DNA of 64,000 bases, taken from Oscillospiraceae bacterium (lineage in GTDB: Bacteria; Bacillota; Clostridia; Oscillospirales; UBA644). Under the pieces are notes generated by a model. The model was not told the DNA's origin. It ran no database searches and saw only the letters and a list, made by a program, of their open reading frames with translations. Both the position numbers and the translations under genes were made by a program. The stretch covers positions 62,001-126,000 of the forward strand of contig CACZQB010000021.1 of the NCBI GenBank assembly GCA_902783255.1. Reading direction: 5' to 3'. Every line of letters begins with the position of its first letter. The first letter of the stretch is position 1. Positions 17,505-26,107 of the stretch are shown here, piece by piece.

Positions 17505-18503
17505 TCAGTCTATCGTTGATGAAATTTTCAGCTTGTCAAGCATCCCCGCGGCGCGCCCCGCTCCTATGGCAACGCAGTCAAGAGCGTTTACCGCAACATC
17601 GGAAGATACGCCGGTCTCGGTGTATACGAATTCGCTCCAGCCCGGCAGCTGAGATCCGCCGCCAATGAGCGTTATTCCGTTTTGGATTATATCCGCCGCA
17701 AGCTCCGGATCAACACGTTCAAGAGTTGTTTTTATCGCGTCTATTATCCCGTTCAAAGAATCTTTTATCGCAATATATACCTCGTCAGACGAGATCGTGA
17801 GGTTGAGCGGAAGCCCGTCAATAAGGTCTCTGCCGCTGACGGTCATAAAATCAACGGTTTCCCGTTCCACCGCGGAACCGAGTTTTATTTTTATTTCTTC
17901 GGCGATCTGATCTCCTATGAGAATATTGTATGTTTTCCTTACGTATGAAACTATGTCTTTATCCATCTGAGTGCCGCTGAACTGACATGAAGTTTCCGCA
18001 ACAACGCCGCCGAGAGAAACGACCGAAATTTCAGTCGTGCCTCCGCCTATATCGACTATCATATGTCCGCTCGGCTCAAAAAGCGGCAGGTTGAGCCCGA
18101 TTGCAGCCGCAAGCGGATCGTCTATCAGATGAACTTTTTTTACTTTTGCCGATGTGACCGCGTCTTCAACGGCGCGTCTTTCCACAGCCGTTGTCTGATA
18201 CGGCACCGTTACAACGGCGCGGATCGGCGTGAACGGGCGTTTTATTCTGCTGACGAAAGCCGAAAGCATTATGGACGTTCTGTCGAAATTCGCTATAACC
18301 CCTTCGGCAAGCGGCCTTATCGCCGTAACGGTATCGGGGGTGCGACCGAGCATCTGTCTTGCCTCTTCGCCTACTGCCATGAGCTTGTTTGAAAAGCTTT
18401 CCATCGCAATAACGGAAGGCTCGTTGAGCAGAAAACCTTTTGTTTTGCTGTAAAACCGCGTATTGCTCGTGCCCAGGTCTATGCCTATGTCGTATGCGCC
18501 CAA
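17505..18503 (-). CDS. mreB: Rod shape-determining protein MreB (actin-like)
   Basis: 332 residues, normal for MreB. Actin-fold phosphate loops are IGIDLGTSNTRFY near the start and VDIGGGTTEISVVSL in the middle, with the adenosine motif LIGGGSQLPG near the C-terminus. It forms membrane-bound filaments that guide cell-wall elongation. The start codon is TTG at 18503, supported by family alignment (GAYDIGIDLGT) and an AGAAGG site upstream; it lies 19 bases inside maf. It heads the mreB-mreC-mreD-PBP2 order. Confidence 0.96.
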   Translation of the reverse strand: MGAYDIGIDLGTSNTRFYSKTKGFLLNEPSVIAMESFSNKLMAVGEEARQMLGRTPDTVTAIRPLAEGVIANFDRTSIMLSAFVSRIKRPFTPIRAVVTVPYQTTAVERRAVEDAVTSAKVKKVHLIDDPLAAAIGLNLPLFEPSGHMIVDIGGGTTEISVVSLGGVVAETSCQFSGTQMDKDIVSYVRKTYNILIGDQIAEEIKIKLGSAVERETVDFMTVSGRDLIDGLPLNLTISSDEVYIAIKDSLNGIIDAIKTTLERVDPELAADIIQNGITLIGGGSQLPGWSEFVYTETGVSSDVAVNALDCVAIGAGRAAGMLDKLKISSTID

Positions 18504-19075
18504 AATTTCACGCCCTTCTTTTTAAGAATATCGTAAAGCGGAGAGACGGGAAGCCCCACAACGTTGAAATAATCGCCTTCTATCCTGTCTATAAAAACGC
18601 ACGCCATGCCCTGAATGGCATATGAGCCCGCCTTGTCGAGACATTCTTCTTTTGCAACATATTCCTGTATCTCGTCTTCGGTCAGCTTTTTGAAAGAAAC
18701 AAGCGTTTTTACCGCAAATGTTTCCGTTTTATCCGCGTCTGCCACTGTAACGCCGGTATATACCTCGTTTACTCTGCCCGAAAGCGCGGAGATCATGCGG
18801 TGAGCGTCCGAAGCGTTTTTCGGCTTGCCCATTATGCCTTCGCCTTCAAGATAAACAATTGTATCTGCCCCGATAACTATCGCGTCGGGGTGCTTTTTTA
18901 TTACGTTTTCGGCTTTTTTTAAGGACAGAAAACGCACGAGAGCTTCCGGATCCGAAATATCGCTGTTTTCGTCCGCATCCGATACGCAGACAGTAAAATC
19001 GACGCCGAGTGAACCGAGTATCTCTTTTCTTCTCGGTGAGGCGGATGCCAGAACTATCTTTTGCGGAGCTTTCAT
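18485..19075 (-). CDS. maf: Maf-family nucleotide pyrophosphatase
   Basis: About 196 residues from ATG 19075. The family opening is IVLASASPRRKEIL and the conserved centre is VIGADTIVYLEGEGIMGKP, with SGRVNEVYTGV downstream. Maf proteins hydrolyse non-canonical or excess dTTP/UTP to the monophosphate and are linked to septum control in Bacillus. They commonly sit just upstream of mreB, as here, with a 19-base overlap. A TTG at 19102 would add nine residues; I prefer the ATG because family proteins begin close to this point. Confidence 0.93.
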   Translation of the reverse strand: MKAPQKIVLASASPRRKEILGSLGVDFTVCVSDADENSDISDPEALVRFLSLKKAENVIKKHPDAIVIGADTIVYLEGEGIMGKPKNASDAHRMISALSGRVNEVYTGVTVADADKTETFAVKTLVSFKKLTEDEIQEYVAKEECLDKAGSYAIQGMACVFIDRIEGDYFNVVGLPVSPLYDILKKKGVKFWAHTT

Positions 19076-19105
19076 ATGCGGGTTCTCATCTCTTTCCGGC
19101 AAAGA

Positions 19106-19831
19106 TCACTGTTCGTCCCAGTTATGCCATACGTTCTGAACATCGTCGTTTTCTTCAAGATGGTCAAGAAGCTTCTGCATATTTTTTATCTGATCTTCGT
19201 CTGTAAGTGTAATGTAGTTTGAAGGAACCTGTTCCGCTTCGGCGGAAAGGAATTTATATCCTTTCTTTTCGAGCTCTTCGCAAACGTTGCTGAGTTTGTC
19301 GGGATCGGTATAGATCTCGTATACCTCTTCCTCAACGACGTAGTCGTCAACATCCAGATCAACAACGTCTTCCATAAGCTTTTCTTCGGAATAATCTTCC
19401 TTATCTATAACTATAACGCCTTTTTTCGTAAACAGCCAGTTTACGGAACCCGTCTGACCGAGATTTCCGCCGAACTTATCAAAATAATGGCGCACGTCAG
19501 CCGCCGTTCTGTTTCTGTTTTCGGTAACGGCTTCAACTATTACCGCGATACCTGCGGGACCGTAACCTTCGTATGTGATCTCTTCATAGTTAAGGTTTTC
19601 GCCGTCGCCTGCGGCTTTCTTTATGCTTCTTTCAATATTGTCGTTGGGAACGTTGTTCGCCTTTGCTTTCAGAATAACGTCTTTCAGGCGGCCGTTTGAT
19701 TCGGGATCGGGACCGCCCGCTTTTACGGCGAGAACTATCTCTCTTCCTATTTTCGTGAAGATGCCGGCTCTCTGTTTATCCGTCTTCTCCTTTTTATGCA
19801 TAATGTTTTTCCATTTGGAATGACCTGACAT
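19106..19831 (-). CDS. yebC: YebC/TACO1-family protein
   Basis: 241 residues with the invariant start MSGHSKWKNIMHKKEKTDKQRA and the core EGYGPAGIAVIVEAVTENRNR and NLGQTGSVNWLF. The family was annotated as DNA-binding regulators; homologues have since been reported to help ribosomes pass polyproline stretches, so the annotated regulatory role is uncertain. The start is behind a CGGAGG site. It sits between the degenerate P-type-ATPase gene and maf in the same orientation. Confidence 0.95.
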   Translation of the reverse strand: MSGHSKWKNIMHKKEKTDKQRAGIFTKIGREIVLAVKAGGPDPESNGRLKDVILKAKANNVPNDNIERSIKKAAGDGENLNYEEITYEGYGPAGIAVIVEAVTENRNRTAADVRHYFDKFGGNLGQTGSVNWLFTKKGVIVIDKEDYSEEKLMEDVVDLDVDDYVVEEEVYEIYTDPDKLSNVCEELEKKGYKFLSAEAEQVPSNYITLTDEDQIKNMQKLLDHLEENDDVQNVWHNWDEQ

Positions 19832-19893
19832 AAATAACCTCCGAATAATTTTAGATGGAAATAATTGTATTTTTAACTGTCGGCATTGAGCCG

Positions 19894-21531
19894 CTATTTT
19901 TTAACGAACGTAATAAAAAGCACCGGCAGAGTCCAGATAAGATTGAAAATAAAAAGCCAGAGCGAGCCGGGCAGCAACGGGTTGATGAAAAATGCCGCCG
20001 CGGTAAGAACAAGACCGAAAACGATCGATGCGGTTTTTACAAACACGCTTATGTTTACGGCAGCTGCAAGCTTTTTCGCTTTTCTTACGGAAGAAAGTAT
20101 GCCAATGGCGTTTCTGGTCGATATCATATCCGGCAAAGCTTCCGCTTCCTCTGTCGTTTTTGACGCCTCCGATATAATGTCTCTTTCCGTTGCGTCGGGA
20201 ATAAGTATTTTTGTGTTGTGCAGTCCGTAAAGCTTCTGGACCGCTGCTTCTGTGATAGTGCAGTCGTTTGTCATCGCGATTATCGAGAAATCTTCGCCCA
20301 CCGTTTCGGCGGCATGCTTCATTTCGGGGTCGGGTGCGTAACTGAAAACGGTGTATGATACAAGCACGCCGTTTATTGCGGTATAAAGGATGCTTCTGTT
20401 TGTGGACGTGAGCGACGCTTCTGTTTCCTGAGCAAGAGGAAGGATCTCATATGAAAGAAGCATGTTTCTGTTGCCTACAAGCACCTCGTCTCCGTAAATA
20501 TGGCCGAGTATCCCGTAATTTTTCATATACTGCCAGTCGTCAACTTCGGGCAGACGGCTTATGTTGCAGCCTGTGGATGCGGCGAAAGTTTTTGCAAACG
20601 GAGTATCTGCGCAAAGGAGGAGCGCTGCGGTAAACTCAACGGCATCCGCCATTCTTTCTTTGTCGCGAAAGCGGAACCGCTCCATTTTTGTGTATCTGCC
20701 CGGGAAAAGATCTTTGTCTGAAACAACGAGCGTTTCAACGTCGCGCATCGCGTCTACCGAGTGATAACCGAGCAGCACGCTGCCCATTTTTCTGAGCCGT
20801 TTCTGCTCTGCTATATACGGAAGAACAAACGCCATTTCGGAAGTGAACGACGATGCTGCCGCAAACAGCGCGGCAAGTGATGCGGCAAAAGCGCCGAATC
20901 CGGAAAAAATGCCGATTATCACGGAAATAAAAAATACGGCGCCGCATACTATCGGCACAAAAAGGCGTATTTTTTCTTCCGACGGGTCGCCCGAATATGT
21001 TGTTTCAACAACATTCGGAAAATTCACTACCGGATTTACGACGCATATGCGGTCGATCAGTCTTTTTCTGAGATCAACGTTTTCGGTAGTGACAACATAA
21101 GTTTTATTGTTTTTTATAAGATTGAGATTGCTGATTATTTCGCAGATAAACAGATATTTCATAAACATTGAGATCGCAACGGAAGCGAAAATAACCGGCG
21201 TGAAAATTCTTAAAACAACGTTTTGCGGCGAGAAAAACAGCGTGAACGAATGAAAAGCCGCCGCTATGATGGCAACAGACGAAAAAGAGTCGTTTGACGG
21301 ATGAAATCCGAAAATCGAAACAAGGCCGTCCGCCATCTCTCTCGCGCAGAATATAAACACGATCACAGACAGCGCAAGCCCGGCTATCCCGTTTACAAGC
21401 GGCGAAAGACCCACCGCAGCGAGAACTGCGGTCAGGAGAGCGGAAAACGAGGCAACGAGCGTCTTAACGAGAAACGCGTCTTTTGATGTCTGCGCTATGC
21501 TGTATTGTTCCTGAAAATAACTGTCTTTCAA
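19894..21531 (-). CDS. Membrane protein resembling a catalytically dead P-type (P1B) ATPase
   Basis: 545 residues. Several membrane helices come first. The transmembrane stretch that would carry CPC reads SSFTSEMAFVLP. A region then matches the P-type phosphorylation and nucleotide-binding domains (VETLVVSDKDLF, then IYGDEVLVGNRNMLLSYEI and FSIIAMTNDCTITEAAV), and two C-terminal helices follow (IFNLIWTLPVLF). The phosphorylation motif DKTGT is DKDLF (Asp272 kept, T-G-T lost), TGD is TND, and the GDGxND hinge is missing. No actuator TGES motif is seen. It probably cannot pump ions by the known cycle. Function unknown; it lies between rlmB and yebC. Confidence 0.75.
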   Translation of the reverse strand: MKDSYFQEQYSIAQTSKDAFLVKTLVASFSALLTAVLAAVGLSPLVNGIAGLALSVIVFIFCAREMADGLVSIFGFHPSNDSFSSVAIIAAAFHSFTLFFSPQNVVLRIFTPVIFASVAISMFMKYLFICEIISNLNLIKNNKTYVVTTENVDLRKRLIDRICVVNPVVNFPNVVETTYSGDPSEEKIRLFVPIVCGAVFFISVIIGIFSGFGAFAASLAALFAAASSFTSEMAFVLPYIAEQKRLRKMGSVLLGYHSVDAMRDVETLVVSDKDLFPGRYTKMERFRFRDKERMADAVEFTAALLLCADTPFAKTFAASTGCNISRLPEVDDWQYMKNYGILGHIYGDEVLVGNRNMLLSYEILPLAQETEASLTSTNRSILYTAINGVLVSYTVFSYAPDPEMKHAAETVGEDFSIIAMTNDCTITEAAVQKLYGLHNTKILIPDATERDIISEASKTTEEAEALPDMISTRNAIGILSSVRKAKKLAAAVNISVFVKTASIVFGLVLTAAAFFINPLLPGSLWLFIFNLIWTLPVLFITFVKK

Positions 21532-21565
21532 AATAACAACTCCGATTTTTTCAGATTTTTACCGA

Positions 21566-22417
21566 TCATGTTTTCTGTCTGTCCTGTCGGACTTTTTCAT
21601 ACATTGCAATGCCCGCCGCAACGGAAATATTCAGCGATGTGATATTGCCCGCCATGGGAATGCTTACAAGGCGGTCGCATCTTTCTTTCACAAGTCTTGA
21701 CAGCCCCGTTCCTTCGTCGCCGAGAACTATTGCCGCGGCTCCCGTAAGGTCTGTGTCGTAAATATCGCTTTCAGCTTCGCCGTCCGTGCCGTATATCCAG
21801 ATATTGTTTTCCTTCAGAAATTCTATGGCAGCGGAAATATTTACAACTCTTGCTATTTTCATGTATTCGCATGCTCCCGCCGCCGTTTTGTATACGGTAG
21901 CCGTCAGTCCGCACGCGCCTCTTTTGGGAAGTATTATGCCGTGAACGCCCGCAGCGTCAGCCGTTCGTATTATCGCTCCGAGATTTCTCGGGTCGTTTAT
22001 TCCGTCTATGAGAAGAATGAACGGTTTTTCGCCTTTCTCCTCTGCATAAGCGAGAATATCCTCCGGCTCGCAGTATGAAAAATCGGTCGTGATCGCCACA
22101 ACTCCCTGATGCGACGACGATCTTGTCATGCTGTCGAGCTTCGCTTTTTCAGCCTCAACAACGGTTATTCCGTTTTCTCTCGCCATAGCGATCACGCGAA
22201 CAACAGAGCCTTCTCTTTCGCCCTTCTGTACAAACAGTTTGTCTATCGTTCTGCCCGAGCGTATAGTTTCCATTACGGAATTTCTGCCGTAAACCATGTT
22301 TTCGGCGTCTTCGTTTTTCTGTGAGTCCCTTCTGTTTTCGGAACGGACGGCTTTTGCCGGTCTGTTTCTTGCGGGGTTTCTTCCCGTTGTTTTTCCTTTC
22401 GGAGTGCTGTTTTTCAT
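21566..22417 (-). CDS. rlmB: 23S rRNA 2'-O-methyltransferase, RlmB/TrmH family (SpoU)
   Basis: 283 residues. A basic, disordered N-terminal extension of about 40 residues precedes the substrate-binding domain (MVYGRNSVMETIRSGRTI). The SPOUT methyltransferase core has the motifs DGINDPRNLGAIIRTADAAG, LGDEGTGLSRLV and IPMAGNITSLNISVAAGIAMYE, forming the trefoil knot that binds SAM. It methylates a ribose of 23S rRNA or a similar target; the exact nucleotide is not provable here. It has its own probable promoter and heads the long minus-strand run to thrS. Confidence 0.94.
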   Translation of the reverse strand: MKNSTPKGKTTGRNPARNRPAKAVRSENRRDSQKNEDAENMVYGRNSVMETIRSGRTIDKLFVQKGEREGSVVRVIAMARENGITVVEAEKAKLDSMTRSSSHQGVVAITTDFSYCEPEDILAYAEEKGEKPFILLIDGINDPRNLGAIIRTADAAGVHGIILPKRGACGLTATVYKTAAGACEYMKIARVVNISAAIEFLKENNIWIYGTDGEAESDIYDTDLTGAAAIVLGDEGTGLSRLVKERCDRLVSIPMAGNITSLNISVAAGIAMYEKVRQDRQKT

Positions 22418-22469
22418 ATTCTGTCTCTCATAAAGGCATATTAGCCGTATTTTATCAGGTATACATTAT

Positions 22470-22498
22470 ATTATAACATACTTTTATCGTTTTGAAAA
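22470..22498 (-). promoter_or_regulatory. Probable promoter for rlmB and downstream genes
   Basis: On the minus strand, TTTTCA (22498-22493) lies 17 bases from a perfect TATAAT (22475-22470); a second overlapping TATAAT follows. It lies between the dedA terminator and the rlmB start. The -35 box is only a partial match. Confidence 0.5.
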
Positions 22499-22529
22499 GG
22501 GGGTTGAAGAATTTTTTGATATTTTACAT

Positions 22530-22571
22530 AAAAAACAAACGGAAATTTGTTGATATTCAACAAAAATCCGT
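22530..22571 (-). terminator. Intrinsic terminator of the ispD-dedA unit
   Basis: The outer stem ACGGA/TCCGT (22539-22543 with 22567-22571) and inner stem TTTGTTGA/TCAACAAA (22546-22553 with 22557-22564) are separated by a small AA/AA internal loop and have a 3-base loop. On the minus strand the hairpin is followed by TTTGTTTTTT. It begins 4 bases after dedA. Confidence 0.82.
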
Positions 22572-22575
22572 TGTT

Positions 22576-23067
22576 TCAAGATATCAGAACCGACGCAAGA
22601 AAGTATCCGAGCGCCATATTCCATAAAACATAACCGATATTTCCGGCAAGAGAGATCGGTATGAAGCGCTTTATATCCATTCCAAGAAGCCCTGCCGGTA
22701 TTGAAACAAATGAGCGGAAGATCGGTATGAGCCGCGCGAGAAAAAGCCCCCATGCGCCGTGCTTGTCAAGAATATCCGTCGTTTTTTTATATACGGATGC
22801 GGTCTTTTTCCTTTTCATGCAAAACCGTTTTATGCCGTCCGAAAAAACATATGAAATGCCGTATATGATAAGCTCCGCAATAAGTCCCGCAACGGAAATG
22901 GCGATAAGCGTTACCCAGAAATCAGCATATCCGAGCTTTGCCGTAACGCCTGCCGCAGGAAGAATGACTCCGCCGGGTATCGCAGGAATATTCAGATATT
23001 CGGTGAAAGCAAAGATCACTATCATGAATATGCCGTAATCTTCAAAAAATCTGACAGCAGTCTCCAC
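22576..23067 (-). CDS. DedA-family membrane protein
   Basis: 163 residues with about four or five hydrophobic segments. The DedA/VTT signatures are FAFTEYLNIPAIPGGVILPAAG and the conserved basic stretch FLARLIPIFRSFVSIPAGLLGM. Family members are proton-dependent membrane proteins, some of which flip undecaprenyl phosphate or phosphatidylethanolamine; the substrate here cannot be told. The GTG start at 23067 follows the ispD stop without a gap, so translation is probably coupled. At 163 residues it is shorter than most DedA proteins (about 200). Confidence 0.88.
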   Translation of the reverse strand: METAVRFFEDYGIFMIVIFAFTEYLNIPAIPGGVILPAAGVTAKLGYADFWVTLIAISVAGLIAELIIYGISYVFSDGIKRFCMKRKKTASVYKKTTDILDKHGAWGLFLARLIPIFRSFVSIPAGLLGMDIKRFIPISLAGNIGYVLWNMALGYFLASVLIS

Positions 23068-23775
23068 TTATTGCATATCTCTTTTCTTCAGAATTTCGGA
23101 TAAAAGCGCGTTCGCGATGATAATGTCGTTTGGCGTGGTGATCTTTATGTTGCTGTCGCTGCAGAATACGGCTTTAACTTTTATGCCGAGCTTTTCAGCC
23201 ATTGCGGAATCATCGGTGAATTCTTTGAATCTGTCGCGAAACTCGTCTGTTATCCTGCCGTATATTTCTCTCGAAAAGATCTGAGGCGTAACGGACATCA
23301 CGGTATCTTCTCTCGGTATTGTTTTCATGATAAATCCGCCTTCAACAGTCTTAACGGTATTTGTTTGCCTTATTACCGCTGCCGCGGCGCCGTGCGAATA
23401 TGCCTCTTTTGCCACTCTGTCTATATCTTCAGGCAAAACAAGAGGCCTTGCTCCATCGTGGACGGCTATAAAATCTATGGCCGGATCTGTTGCGGCAGCG
23501 CCTTTTGCGGCGGATTCCTGTCTGCAATCTCCGCCCTCAGTTACCGCAAAAAGCTTTTTCAGCCCGTATAATTTTTTCAGAAGAAGTATTTTTTCGATAT
23601 TTTCTTTTTTAGTCACCACTACCGTCTGCAGCGTTTCTTCGGATTTTTCAAACGCCAAAAGCGTAAGCGCGATGCACGGTATGCCGCAGATAAACCCGTC
23701 GAGCTTGTTTTTTCCGAATCGTTCCGAATTTCCCGCGGCAACTATTACGGCGGCGATCCCTCTTTTTTCTGACAA
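23068..23775 (-). CDS. ispD: 2-C-methyl-D-erythritol 4-phosphate cytidylyltransferase
   Basis: 235 residues. The nucleotide-binding opening is AVIVAAGNSERFGKNK, with HDGARPLV in the middle and the Lys-containing INTVKTVEGG-like and TPQIF regions that bind the substrate. It makes CDP-methylerythritol in the MEP isoprenoid pathway. The start codon is TTG at 23775, supported by a GAGGG site 6 bases upstream and by family alignment. It has a near-consensus promoter 41 bases upstream. Confidence 0.94.
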   Translation of the reverse strand: MSEKRGIAAVIVAAGNSERFGKNKLDGFICGIPCIALTLLAFEKSEETLQTVVVTKKENIEKILLLKKLYGLKKLFAVTEGGDCRQESAAKGAAATDPAIDFIAVHDGARPLVLPEDIDRVAKEAYSHGAAAAVIRQTNTVKTVEGGFIMKTIPREDTVMSVTPQIFSREIYGRITDEFRDRFKEFTDDSAMAEKLGIKVKAVFCSDSNIKITTPNDIIIANALLSEILKKRDMQ

Positions 23776-23816
23776 TTCGAACCCTCATCCTGTATTCTAT
23801 AAATATTTATACTGAT

Positions 23817-23844
23817 ATTATACGGGATTTTTTTTATTTGTCAA
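23817..23844 (-). promoter_or_regulatory. Promoter of ispD-dedA
   Basis: Minus-strand TTGACA (23844-23839), a 16-base spacer, and TATAAT (23822-23817), all in the gap that separates ispD from divergent ymdB. Confidence 0.8.
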
Positions 23845-23854
23845 TAGTAAGTCC

Positions 23855-23883
23855 TTGATTTTTTCTCAAAAGTAGTGTATAAT
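23855..23883 (+). promoter_or_regulatory. Promoter of the ymdB cluster
   Basis: Plus-strand TTGATT (23855-23860), a 17-base spacer, and TATAAT (23878-23883). It lies back to back with the ispD promoter, 10 bases away. Confidence 0.78.
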
Positions 23884-23935
23884 AAACGAAAGACAGAAAA
23901 AGCGGTTTACGGCCGCATATAAAACCGTTCGAAAA

Positions 23936-24685
23936 ATGAAAGTATTGTTTATAGGCGATATCGTCGGAAAAGCGGGAGCGGAATATCTGAAGGCAAACAT
24001 GAAAAAACTCTCGTCTCTTTATCCTGCCGATATAGTGGTCGCAAACGGCGAAAACATAAACCAGAAAAACGGGATCACCCAGTCCGAAGCGGAAGCGCTG
24101 CATTTTGCAGGAATAGACGTTATTACTCTCGGCAATCACGCCTTCCGGCAGCAGAGCGTATATGGATTTCTTGACGACTGCCCGTATATTGTCCGGCCCG
24201 CAAACTATCCTGCGGCAAGTCCGGGCAAGGGTGTTGCAGAGGTGAAAACGCCGAAAGGACCGGTTGCGGTCGCCGCTCTGGCGGGTCAGATCGATCTTGA
24301 CCCCACCGACAACGCATTTTACGCTGCGGATAAAATAATAAAGGATTACCCCGACTCGTTTATCATAATCGATTTTCATGCCGAGGCGACAAGCGAAAAA
24401 AATGCGCTCGGCTGCTATCTTGACGGACGCGTCGGCTGCGTTTTCGGGACCCATACGCATGTTCAGACCGCGGACGAACGTTTTTTGCCCGGAGGAACGG
24501 CATATATCACAGATGTGGGTATGACCGGTTCTTCCGATTCCGTGCTCGGCGCAAAGAAAAATCAGGCTGTAGCAAGGTTTCTCACCCGTGCGTTCGTTCC
24601 GCTCGAACAGGAAGACAAGGATCCCGTGATCAATGCGGTATACACCGATACTGAAAAAAAACAAATCATAAGGATTAAGCTGTGA
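23936..24685 (+). CDS. ymdB: YmdB-family metallophosphoesterase
   Basis: 249 residues of the calcineurin-like phosphodiesterase fold. Metal-binding motifs in order are MKVLFIGDIVGKAG, VANGENINQKNG, TLGNHAF, DFHAEATSEKNALG and GTHTHVQTAD, then DVGMTG. YmdB of Bacillus is a 2',3'-cyclic nucleotide phosphodiesterase that affects mRNA levels, motility and biofilm decisions. No good Shine-Dalgarno site precedes the ATG at 23936; the start is fixed by the conserved first beta strand. Its TGA overlaps the next ATG as TGATG. Confidence 0.93.
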   Translation: MKVLFIGDIVGKAGAEYLKANMKKLSSLYPADIVVANGENINQKNGITQSEAEALHFAGIDVITLGNHAFRQQSVYGFLDDCPYIVRPANYPAASPGKGVAEVKTPKGPVAVAALAGQIDLDPTDNAFYAADKIIKDYPDSFIIIDFHAEATSEKNALGCYLDGRVGCVFGTHTHVQTADERFLPGGTAYITDVGMTGSSDSVLGAKKNQAVARFLTRAFVPLEQEDKDPVINAVYTDTEKKQIIRIKL

Positions 24686-26106
24686 TGTTCAACAAAGAGG
24701 ATCTGAAAAGGCAACTTGCCGAAATGAATCTTTTCCCGTGGGATACTGTTTTTGTTTCCGCGGACGACATAAAAGGAGATATAGAGGGCGGGACCGAAAC
24801 GGTCCTTGACGCTCTCAATGAATATTTTTCGGACGGACTGCTTGTTTTTCCTACGCATACATACGCGACGGTAAACGCAGACCATTACATTTACGATCCG
24901 GAAACGGAGCCTCCGTGCACGGGAAGCGCGGCGTACCTCTTTCTGAAACGCGAAGGTGTATACCGTTCGCTTCATCCTACATATTCCGTTGCTGCGTCAG
25001 GCAGAAATGCCGCAGAATATGTTAAAAGCGACGATGCCGCCGAAACTCCGTGCCCGAAAGACGGATGCATAGGACGTCTTGTCCGCGAACACGCCAAAAT
25101 CCTCTGTATCGGATGCGGACTGAAAGGCTCGTCCTTCATTCGCGGCATTGAAGAATGGGCGTGCGTTCCCGACAGACTTTCGCCCGATTATCTTCCCGTA
25201 AAAATTAAAATGCCCGACGGCACATATGCAGACAGAAACATAAAACGCTTTTACAGCACAGCGGGGGATGTCTCTGAAAATTACGGCAAGATCGAAGAAC
25301 CGCTTCTTGCAAAAGGCATCGCGAGAAAAGGCGTATTTGCCGAAAGTGAATGCCTGATAATTGATGCTGAGCGCTGCACGGCATTCACATTAAAACTTTT
25401 GCAGGCAGAACCGTCGCTTTTTTCCTCGGCAGGCGCAGTCCCCGACGAGTTTTACGCCGTAAAAAAGAGCATAAAAATATCAACTTCGCTTCTTTCGTGC
25501 AACGCAGCGCGATTTGAGGACGAGGTCGCATCCGTCTCGCACTCAGATTATATCCATATAGACGTTATGGACGGACATTTTGTGCCTAATATCACATTCG
25601 GTATCCCCATTGCCGACGCTGTGCATAAAATAACGGATGTTCCGCTTGATGTTCATCTCATGGTCTCAAATCCGTCTGTGTTCATCGAGCCGTTTGCAAA
25701 GGCGGGAGCGGAGTTTATAAGCGTTCACTATGAGGTGGACGAAGATATTTCAAAACTTATAACACTTATGGAATCACTGCATGTCAGACCCGTAATCGCG
25801 CTCAAACCGAAAACGCCGGTCGAAGTTGTATTTCCTTATCTGGACAGACTGTCAGCCGTTCTTATAATGACCGTTGAACCCGGATTCGGCGGACAGTCGC
25901 TGAAAGAGGAATGCCTCGATAAGGCAAGAAAACTGCGCAGCGAGCTGAGAAGGCGCGCTCTCAGAGTTGATATAGAGGCAGACGGAGGAATTACGGCGTC
26001 AAATATCGGTCTTGTATCGTCATCGGGCGTTACGCTTGCGGTAATGGGAACATCGGTATTCCGTGAAAAAGACAGGAATGCGTTTATAGACAGGTGCAAG
26101 GGCTGA
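24685..26106 (+). CDS. Fusion of an AAC(3)-like N-acetyltransferase domain and ribulose-phosphate 3-epimerase
   Basis: 473 residues in one uninterrupted frame. About residues 1-260 match the aminoglycoside 3-N-acetyltransferase family (GGTETVLDALNEYF, RSLHPTYSVAASGRNA, KILCIGCGL). The family VHSSL motif reads VSADD and the late His before Glu (lHxxE) reads RGIEE, so activity is uncertain. Residues about 264-473 (from base 25474) are a complete epimerase: HIDVMDGHFVPN, DVHLMV, VEPGFGGQ and EADGGI keep the metal-binding and catalytic Asp/His. That half should interconvert ribulose-5-P and xylulose-5-P. No start codon with a ribosome site lies at the junction. The start overlaps ymdB (TGATG). 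Confidence 0.9.
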   Translation: MFNKEDLKRQLAEMNLFPWDTVFVSADDIKGDIEGGTETVLDALNEYFSDGLLVFPTHTYATVNADHYIYDPETEPPCTGSAAYLFLKREGVYRSLHPTYSVAASGRNAAEYVKSDDAAETPCPKDGCIGRLVREHAKILCIGCGLKGSSFIRGIEEWACVPDRLSPDYLPVKIKMPDGTYADRNIKRFYSTAGDVSENYGKIEEPLLAKGIARKGVFAESECLIIDAERCTAFTLKLLQAEPSLFSSAGAVPDEFYAVKKSIKISTSLLSCNAARFEDEVASVSHSDYIHIDVMDGHFVPNITFGIPIADAVHKITDVPLDVHLMVSNPSVFIEPFAKAGAEFISVHYEVDEDISKLITLMESLHVRPVIALKPKTPVEVVFPYLDRLSAVLIMTVEPGFGGQSLKEECLDKARKLRSELRRRALRVDIEADGGITASNIGLVSSSGVTLAVMGTSVFREKDRNAFIDRCKG

Positions 26107-26107
26107 A

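Noticed and set aside
24685..26106. Aminoglycoside resistance gene
   Set aside because: The AAC(3)-like half has lost conserved family residues and is fused to a metabolic enzyme in a housekeeping region, so a resistance call is not supported.
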